DNA of 36,441 bases from Phycisphaera mikurensis (GTDB taxonomy: Bacteria; Planctomycetota; B15-G4; JADJEK01), in the NCBI GenBank assembly GCA_020723465.1, contig DYIW01000015.1, forward strand, positions 1 to 36,441, written 5' to 3'. The notes beneath the pieces were generated by a model that saw only the letters and a program-made list of their open reading frames with translations, had not been told where the DNA came from and searched no databases. A program made the translations under genes and the position numbers. Of this stretch, positions 31,843 through 36,441 are shown one piece after another (within the stretch, counting starts at the first letter, position 1; each line of letters starts with the position of its first letter).

Positions 31843-32550
31843 TTATTCCCCGTTCTCCAGCTTCTCCGCCTCGGGCAGTCCGCCCTCGGGCACCACCTTT
31901 TCGGTGAGGCGCTGGGACGCGAGGAAGAGACCGTAGGCCACGGCCGCGGCCAGCGCGATGAAGAGGAGCTGGCGGCCGAGCGAGTGCTGTCCGAATTCGG
32001 AGGAGAAGAGCGAGAAGGACTTCCTGGCGCGCGGCGGCAGCGGCCTGCTCGCGCTGGCCGCCGGCCGGCGCAGGGGTGGTGCGGGCGCGCTCGCGCCCGC
32101 TGCCGGGGGCGGCGCAGGAATCGTCACCGTCCTCTGCTCCTGCCCGCCTTCCTCCAGGCGCACCTCGGCAGCCGGCTCGTCCTCCAGGACCGGTCCTGAG
32201 GCGCGCGCGCCGGCCGCCTCCGGGCGCGCCGCGCCGCCCGCCTCGAAGCGCAGCTCGACCGAGCCGAGCCTGAGGAGGTCGCCTTGCGCGAGGGGGCTGC
32301 GCGTGACCCGCGCGCCGTTGACGTACGTGCCGTTCGACGAGTTGAGGTCGGCCACCTGGTACAGGCCGTCCCGGCAAAAGATGCGGGCGTGCTCGCGCGA
32401 GACCGTGGGATCGTCGATCTGCAGGCCGCGGCCGGCCATGCGCCCGACGATGACGTTGTCGCCGCTCGCCTCGAGCGCGGTCTCTTTTCCCTGCGGGCCG
32501 AGCAGGATCAGTCTCACGGCGCGGTCCTTTCCGCTGCGCGCGTTCTCCAT
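31843..32550 (-). CDS. FHA-domain protein with C-terminal membrane segment
   Basis: A 235-residue protein. Residues 12-103 are a complete FHA domain that binds phosphothreonine: VIVGR (G36, R37), TVSREHARI (S51, H54) and NSSNGTYVNGARV (about 70-82) are all present. A Pro/Ala-rich linker (about 105-180) contains EQRTVTIPAP, which could itself be a phospho-target. A single hydrophobic segment (LLFIALAAAVAYGLFLA, about 196-214) is followed by 20 acidic residues, so the FHA domain should face the cytoplasm. ATG 32550 is used; ATG 32562 gives four more residues. The track ORF runs falsely to 33711. It is divergent from the DAHP synthase gene. No Ser/Thr kinase lies in the window. Confidence 0.9.
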   Translation of the reverse strand: MENARSGKDRAVRLILLGPQGKETALEASGDNVIVGRMAGRGLQIDDPTVSREHARIFCRDGLYQVADLNSSNGTYVNGARVTRSPLAQGDLLRLGSVELRFEAGGAARPEAAGARASGPVLEDEPAAEVRLEEGGQEQRTVTIPAPPPAAGASAPAPPLRRPAASASRPLPPRARKSFSLFSSEFGQHSLGRQLLFIALAAAVAYGLFLASQRLTEKVVPEGGLPEAEKLENGE

Positions 32551-32676
32551 GGAACCGCCCATGATAGGCGAGCGCGGGCGGCGCCGGGCGGCTATCATGG
32601 CGGCTTTTCCCGGCGGGCGGCGCGCGCTAACCTTGGGACACGGGCGCGCGCCCGAGACGACAAGGTTCGAGACCAA

Positions 32677-33591
32677 GTGGATCGGCACGAGGAATCCGGC
32701 TGCCAGGCGGCCAACGGCGGTGACGCGCCCTGCTACCGGCTGGCGGCGCGAAGCGCGCGGCCGGAGGGGACGCGCGTGCAGGTCGGGGAGGTCGAGTTTG
32801 GCGGCAACGCGGTCGTGCTCGTCGCTGGCCCCTGCGCCGTCGAGTCGGCCGAGCAGCTCGACGAGATCGCCGCGGTCCTGAGGGCTCTGGGCATCCGGGT
32901 GATGCGCGGCGGGGCGTTCAAGCCGCGCACCTCGCCCTACGCCTTCCAGGGGCTGGGCGCTGAAGGCTACCGCCTGCTGCGCCAAGCCGCCCGCGCCCAC
33001 GGCCTGCTCGTCGTCTCGGAAGTGCTGGGCGAACGGCACGTGGAGGCGGCCGCGGAGTCGGTCGACATCCTGCAGGTCGGCTCGCGCAACATGCAGAACT
33101 TCGCGCTCCTCAAGGAGCTGGCCGCGGCGGGCAAGCCGGTCCTCCTCAAGCGCGGCATGTCGGCGACCTGCGACGAGTTCCTGTGCGCGGCCGAGTACCT
33201 GCTCGCCGGCGGCAACCCGCGCGTGATCCTGTGCGAGCGCGGCATTCGTACCTTCGAGACGGCGACGCGCAACAGCCTGGACGTCGCCGCCGTGCCGGTG
33301 CTGCGCCGGCTCAGCCATCTGCCGCTGGTGGTCGATCCCAGCCACGCCGCCGGGCGGGCGGACATCATCCCCGACCTGGCGAAGGCGGCGGTCGCGGTGG
33401 GCGCGGACGGCCTCATGCTCGAGGTGCATCCGCGGCCGCACGAGGCGCGCTCGGACGGGCAGCAGGCTCTGCGGCCGGGCGAGCTGGCGGAGCTGCTCGG
33501 GCCGCTCGCCGCCATCGCGCGCGCCGTGGGACGCCGGCTCGATACGGAGGCACGAGCCGCAGGAGAGCCGCGCCCGGCCGCGCGCGCGTAG
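32677..33591 (+). CDS. aroF: 3-deoxy-7-phosphoheptulonate (DAHP) synthase, short class I beta type
   Basis: Condenses phosphoenolpyruvate and erythrose-4-phosphate to DAHP, the entry to the shikimate pathway for aromatic amino acids. All barrel signatures are present: AGPCAVES (about 50-57, C53 metal ligand), GGAFKPRTSPYAFQG (78-92), QVGSRNMQN (133-141), LLKRG (156-160), VVDPSHAAG (about 218-226) and LMLEVHP (246-252). The start is uncertain. GTG 32677 gives 304 residues and only a 35-residue N-terminus, without the ferredoxin-like feedback domain of Thermotoga-type enzymes. This suggests an unregulated core-type enzyme. The track's longer frame to 32284 overlaps the opposite-strand FHA gene. 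A terminator-like hairpin follows the stop. No other aro gene is nearby. Confidence 0.93.
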   Translation: MDRHEESGCQAANGGDAPCYRLAARSARPEGTRVQVGEVEFGGNAVVLVAGPCAVESAEQLDEIAAVLRALGIRVMRGGAFKPRTSPYAFQGLGAEGYRLLRQAARAHGLLVVSEVLGERHVEAAAESVDILQVGSRNMQNFALLKELAAAGKPVLLKRGMSATCDEFLCAAEYLLAGGNPRVILCERGIRTFETATRNSLDVAAVPVLRRLSHLPLVVDPSHAAGRADIIPDLAKAAVAVGADGLMLEVHPRPHEARSDGQQALRPGELAELLGPLAAIARAVGRRLDTEARAAGEPRPAARA

Positions 33592-33602
33592 CCGCGCCGG
33601 CG

Positions 33603-33633
33603 GCGCCGCGCTGAGGCGGCGCGGGTTTGTTCT
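33603..33633 (+). terminator. Terminator-like hairpin after the DAHP synthase gene
   Basis: GCGCCGC, loop GCTGAG, GCGGCGC (7 bp), followed by GGG and TTTGTTCT. The T-run is interrupted, so termination may be partial. Confidence 0.55.
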
Positions 33634-33689
33634 CGCCATCCCGCGCGGCGAACGGCAGACTTCACTGAACCTGCGCGAGAGGAAAAGCG

Positions 33690-35027
33690 ATGCGCAAGCC
33701 GCTTCCGCCACCGTGGGACCGCTTCGTCCCGTTTGCCCAGAAGATCCTCGTCTGGGCGCTGGTGTTCGGGATCCTCTGGTTCCTGCGCCCGTTCTTCTTC
33801 CTCGTCTTCCTCACCTTCGTCTTCGGCTACGTGATGCAGCACGTGGTGGCGCGCCTGGAACGCACCATCAAGGCGCGCTGGGCGCGCGTGATCGTCGTCT
33901 TCCTGGCGCTCCTCGGCATCATCGTCAGTGTCGGCCTGTGGATCGGCCCCGGCCTGGCCCAGCAGGCCAAGGACTTCGCGGGCGCCGTGCGGAAGAACGT
34001 GGGCGTGCTCGACGACGAGCTGGAGAAGCTGCGCAGCGAGTCGGAGACCCTGAGGAGCATCCTTCCTCCCGACCTGAGGACCGGGGACATCCTGCGCGAG
34101 GTGTTCGACCTCGGCCCGAGCGGGACGAGCCACGGCCGGACGGAGACGGACGCGGAGGGGCAGGAATCGCGGCTGGCACGGAGCCTCGGGACCGCGAGCG
34201 AGGGGCTGGCGGCGGCCACGGAGCGCCTGGCCACGCTCGCCGAGCGCGCGCCGGCCCCGGATGACGAGCTGAAGAGCGTCGCCGGCAGCCTGGCCGGGGC
34301 CAGCTCCGATTTGGCGCAGGCGGCGCGCGAGCTGGCCGCGACCGGCGCACCGGCCACCGGCGCCAAGGAGAGCGAGATGTGGCGCGGCCTGCTGCAGCGC
34401 ATCATCGCCCTGGCCGGACAATCGCTCACCTACGGCTCGGCCTTCCTGCTGTCGCTGCTGTTCTCCTTCCTCATCGTCCTCGACTTCCCCAACCTGGCGC
34501 GCGGCGCACGGCACCTGCACGACACGCGCCTGCAGTTCGTCTACGACGAGATCAGCGACTCGGTCTTCCACTTCGGCCGCGTGCTCGGCCAGGCGCTGGA
34601 AGCCCAGCTCATCATCGCGCTGCTCAACACGGCCTTCACCGCCGTGGGCCTGTCGCTCATGGGCCTCCCGAACCTCGCCTTCCTGTCGACCATCGTCTTC
34701 GTGTGCAGCTTCATCCCGGTGGCCGGCGTCTTCATGTCGAGCGTGCCCATCTGTCTGACGGCGCTGACCGTGGACGGGCTCGGGCTGGCGCTCTGGGCCG
34801 TCCTCTTCATCACGCTCATCCACATGATCGAGGCGTACATCCTCAATCCGCGGATCTACGGCGCGCACCTGCGCATGAACCCGGTGCTGGTGCTGGCCAT
34901 CCTGGTCATCAGCCACCACCTGTTCGGCATGTGGGGGCTGATCCTGGGCGTGCCCGTGGTCAACTACGCGGTCAAGCACGTGATCCAGGGGAAGGAGGAC
35001 GGCAAGGGCCTGGAGGCGGCTGCTTGA
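33690..35027 (+). CDS. AI-2E/PerM-family membrane transporter with a large hydrophilic insert
   Basis: A 445-residue inner-membrane protein of the PerM/AI-2E exporter superfamily; the named substrate of the family is not reliable for a new member. The usual layout is present: N-terminal segments 15-95 (LFFLVFLTFVFGYVM-like), then the late block LLFSFLIVLDFPNLARGARHL, the conserved helix IIALLNTAFTAVGLSLMGLP and the C-terminal LILGVPVVNYAVKHVI. Between segments 3 and 4 (about 100-235) is a hydrophilic, partly coiled-coil stretch rich in Glu/Ala/Ser (for example LGTASEGLAAATERLATLAERA), which appears longer than in typical members. ATG 33690 has AGAGGA just upstream. Its stop overlaps the TTG of the next gene (TTGA). 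Confidence 0.92.
   Translation: MRKPLPPPWDRFVPFAQKILVWALVFGILWFLRPFFFLVFLTFVFGYVMQHVVARLERTIKARWARVIVVFLALLGIIVSVGLWIGPGLAQQAKDFAGAVRKNVGVLDDELEKLRSESETLRSILPPDLRTGDILREVFDLGPSGTSHGRTETDAEGQESRLARSLGTASEGLAAATERLATLAERAPAPDDELKSVAGSLAGASSDLAQAARELAATGAPATGAKESEMWRGLLQRIIALAGQSLTYGSAFLLSLLFSFLIVLDFPNLARGARHLHDTRLQFVYDEISDSVFHFGRVLGQALEAQLIIALLNTAFTAVGLSLMGLPNLAFLSTIVFVCSFIPVAGVFMSSVPICLTALTVDGLGLALWAVLFITLIHMIEAYILNPRIYGAHLRMNPVLVLAILVISHHLFGMWGLILGVPVVNYAVKHVIQGKEDGKGLEAAA
35012..35016 (+). promoter_or_regulatory. Ribosome binding site supporting a TTG start
   Basis: GGAGG ends 7 nt before TTG 35024 and lies within the end of the transporter gene. It supports the rare TTG start of the following gene. 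Confidence 0.6.
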
Positions 35028-36388
35028 AGTCCTGGCTGCTCGCGGCCGGCGCGGCGCTCGGGGCCGCGTGCCCGGGAGGGAGCGCGGCGGCGCCGGCCGG
35101 CGAGCCGCGGCCGCTGGTGGTGGGGATCCTGGTAGAGGACGGCGTGTGCGCCGCGGAGGTGAGCATGCCGTTCGACCTGCTGCGGGCCGCGGCGCGCCAC
35201 GCGCGGCCGGGCATGCAGGTGCTGCTCGTCGCCGCGGGGACGGCGCCGGTGACCAGCGACGCCGGCCTGCGCTTCCTGCCGGATGAGACCTGCTCCAGCG
35301 CGCCGGAGATCGACGCGCTGCTGGTGCCCGGTGTGCGGCAGGAGGCCGAAAGCGCGGGCGGCGCGGCAATCACCGCCTTCCTGCGCGAGAGGGCGCCGCG
35401 CGCGCGCTTCCTGGTCGGGCTCGGCCGCGGCGCCTTCGCGCTGGCGCGCGCCGGCCTGCTCGACGGCCGCGCCTGCGTCACGGCGCCCGAGGCCGCGCCG
35501 GAGCTGCGCCGCCGATGCGCGGGCGCCCGCGTGCTGGACGGCGTGTCGCTCGCGCTCGACGGCCCGCTCATTACCTGCGCCGGCGGAGCGCGCTCGCACG
35601 AGGCGGCGCTCTACCTGATCGAGCGCTGCTTCGGCGAGCTGCCGGCGATCGCCGTAGGAAGCGAGTTCGGCCTCGACTGGTGCCTGGAGCGCGTGCGCTG
35701 CTACGACGCCGCCGCGCGCGCCGGGCGCGGCTACGAGGCGGGCGAGCGCATCGACCCGGAGGTGACGGTGGAAGACGAGCAGGGCGCCCGCGTGCGGCTG
35801 CTCGACCTCGCCTCCGCAAGGGACCGGGTGATCGTGCTCTTCCTGTTCGGCGGCGGCGAGCACGAGGCCAAGCTGCGCCGCGGCGGCCTGTGGTGCGACG
35901 ATTCGATGAACGAGATGCCGCTCCTGCGCCACGCGCAGGCGCGCTTCGCCGCGGAGCCGGTGGCGTTCCTGCCGGTCGCCTGCCCGCCGCTCTTCGACGA
36001 GGAGAAGTGCGGCTTTCCCAAGGGAGCGTTCCGGCCGGATTCCCCGCAGCTTGCCGAGGCACGGCAGCAGTTCGTCGCGTCCACGGAAGCCGCGGTCGCC
36101 TCCGGCGTGATCCCATTCCCGCGGGTCTACTACGATCCCACCTTCAAGCTGGCGCGCGACGTGGGGGAGAGTCCGCCGCCGGACGAGGAGCCGTGGGTCG
36201 GCCGCTTCCGCGCGCGCGGCGAGTACCAGGAGTACGGCCTGCCGGCGCTCTGGCTCCTCTCCCGCGACGGCACGGTGCTGGTGCCGCCGCTCCGGGGCAA
36301 CGCCTACGAGAAGAACGCCGTGCTGCACTACGGGGACCGCGAGCTGGACGAGGCGATCCGCACTGCACTCGAGCTGACCGCGAAGTAG
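35024..36388 (+). CDS. Secreted DJ-1/PfpI-like (nucleophile lost) and thioredoxin-like fusion protein
   Basis: A 454-residue protein with an N-terminal signal peptide (KSWLLAAGAALGAACPGGSAAA); Cys16 is a weak lipobox candidate. Residues 28-210 follow the GATase1/DJ-1 fold seen at the N-terminus of GlxA-type regulators: VEDGVCAAEVSMPFDLLRAA, VTSDAGLRFLPDE, ALLVPG and LARAGLLDGRACVT. The catalytic-elbow position reads VGLGRGAF, with Gly134 where the Cys nucleophile is normally found, so it is probably non-catalytic. Residues 245-450 resemble a redoxin/AhpC-TSA fold (EDEQGARVRLLDLASARDRVIVLFLF and YGLPALWLLSRDGTVL), but no CxxC is visible. The start is TTG 35024, overlapping the transporter stop and preceded by GGAGG. 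Domain assignments are by eye. Function unknown; a periplasmic or surface role with the coupled transporter is inferred. Confidence 0.85.
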   Translation: MKSWLLAAGAALGAACPGGSAAAPAGEPRPLVVGILVEDGVCAAEVSMPFDLLRAAARHARPGMQVLLVAAGTAPVTSDAGLRFLPDETCSSAPEIDALLVPGVRQEAESAGGAAITAFLRERAPRARFLVGLGRGAFALARAGLLDGRACVTAPEAAPELRRRCAGARVLDGVSLALDGPLITCAGGARSHEAALYLIERCFGELPAIAVGSEFGLDWCLERVRCYDAAARAGRGYEAGERIDPEVTVEDEQGARVRLLDLASARDRVIVLFLFGGGEHEAKLRRGGLWCDDSMNEMPLLRHAQARFAAEPVAFLPVACPPLFDEEKCGFPKGAFRPDSPQLAEARQQFVASTEAAVASGVIPFPRVYYDPTFKLARDVGESPPPDEEPWVGRFRARGEYQEYGLPALWLLSRDGTVLVPPLRGNAYEKNAVLHYGDRELDEAIRTALELTAK

Positions 36389-36395
36389 GGGAGAG

Positions 36396-36423
36396 CGGCC
36401 GGCGCGCCACGCTCAGCCGGCCG
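36396..36423. terminator. GC-rich hairpin after the last gene
   Basis: CGGCCGGC and GCCGGCCG form a perfect 8-bp stem around a 12-nt loop, 8 bp past the stop at 36388. There is no T-run, so termination is possible but not shown. Confidence 0.35.
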
Positions 36424-36441
36424 GGCGAAAGCCGGCGGCCA

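Noticed and set aside
1-36441. tRNA or rRNA genes, CRISPR arrays, prophage genes
   Set aside because: Reading the intergenic stretches showed no cloverleaf-like elements, regularly spaced repeats, or phage structural or integrase genes. A tRNAscan and CRISPR search would confirm this.

Overview
A 36.4 kb window of very GC-rich bacterial chromosome (hand counts of single 60-nt lines reach 44/60). No rRNA, tRNA, CRISPR array or transposase gene was found. Three things recall free-living, GC-rich, environmental Gram-negative lineages such as Planctomycetota or deep-branching relatives of Myxococcota and Acidobacteriota: the PEP/pyruvate-binding regulator with stacked receivers, the secreted matrixin-like protease with an IPT/TIG-type domain, and many multi-domain signalling proteins. 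Planctomycetota is my best guess, but it rests on protein style only and is not certain. Most of the long ORFs in the track are antisense shadows caused by GC bias.

Layout. (1) 1-9348, all minus strand: the 5' part of a double-receiver PEP/pyruvate-binding regulator that runs off the left edge; a GT4 glycosyltransferase translationally coupled to an unusual Gfo/Idh/MocA-SDR fusion; a monofunctional proline dehydrogenase; a large membrane protein with a degenerate aminopropyltransferase-like domain and C-terminal TPRs; and a secreted matrixin-like metalloprotease. (2) 9569-18982, minus strand: a type I restriction-modification island read in the order hsdM, Mrr-like nuclease, hsdS, AlbA_2/HATPase-like regulator, a gap with possible small ORFs and repeated boxes, then hsdR. 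The first four genes overlap by 4 bp at every junction. (3) 18983-25621: an HPt protein followed by an HDOD-REC-GGDEF protein, a small plus-strand lipoprotein, and a secreted gluzincin protease. This block is bracketed by two diverged copies of a repeat of about 240 bp. (4) 25622-31823, plus strand: a polysaccharide cluster with a Wzx-like flippase, three tandem GT4 glycosyltransferases and a multi-pass membrane protein. (5) 31843-36388: an FHA-domain membrane protein (minus) divergent from a short DAHP synthase (plus), then an AI-2E/PerM-family transporter coupled to a secreted protein that joins a DJ-1/PfpI-like domain lacking its nucleophile to a thioredoxin-like domain.

How the genes work together. 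The restriction island is the clearest functional unit. M and S are co-translated with two accessory proteins, while R sits after the only long gap, so R may be controlled separately. The flippase and glycosyltransferases should build and export a surface glycan. The sugar-dehydrogenase fusion and its coupled glycosyltransferase near the left end look like a second, smaller glycan activity. HPt and HDOD-REC-GGDEF form a candidate phosphorelay ending in c-di-GMP synthesis. The most unusual items are the restriction island with its accessory proteins, the Gfo/Idh-SDR fusion, the DJ-1-like/thioredoxin-like fusion, and the dispersed repeat.
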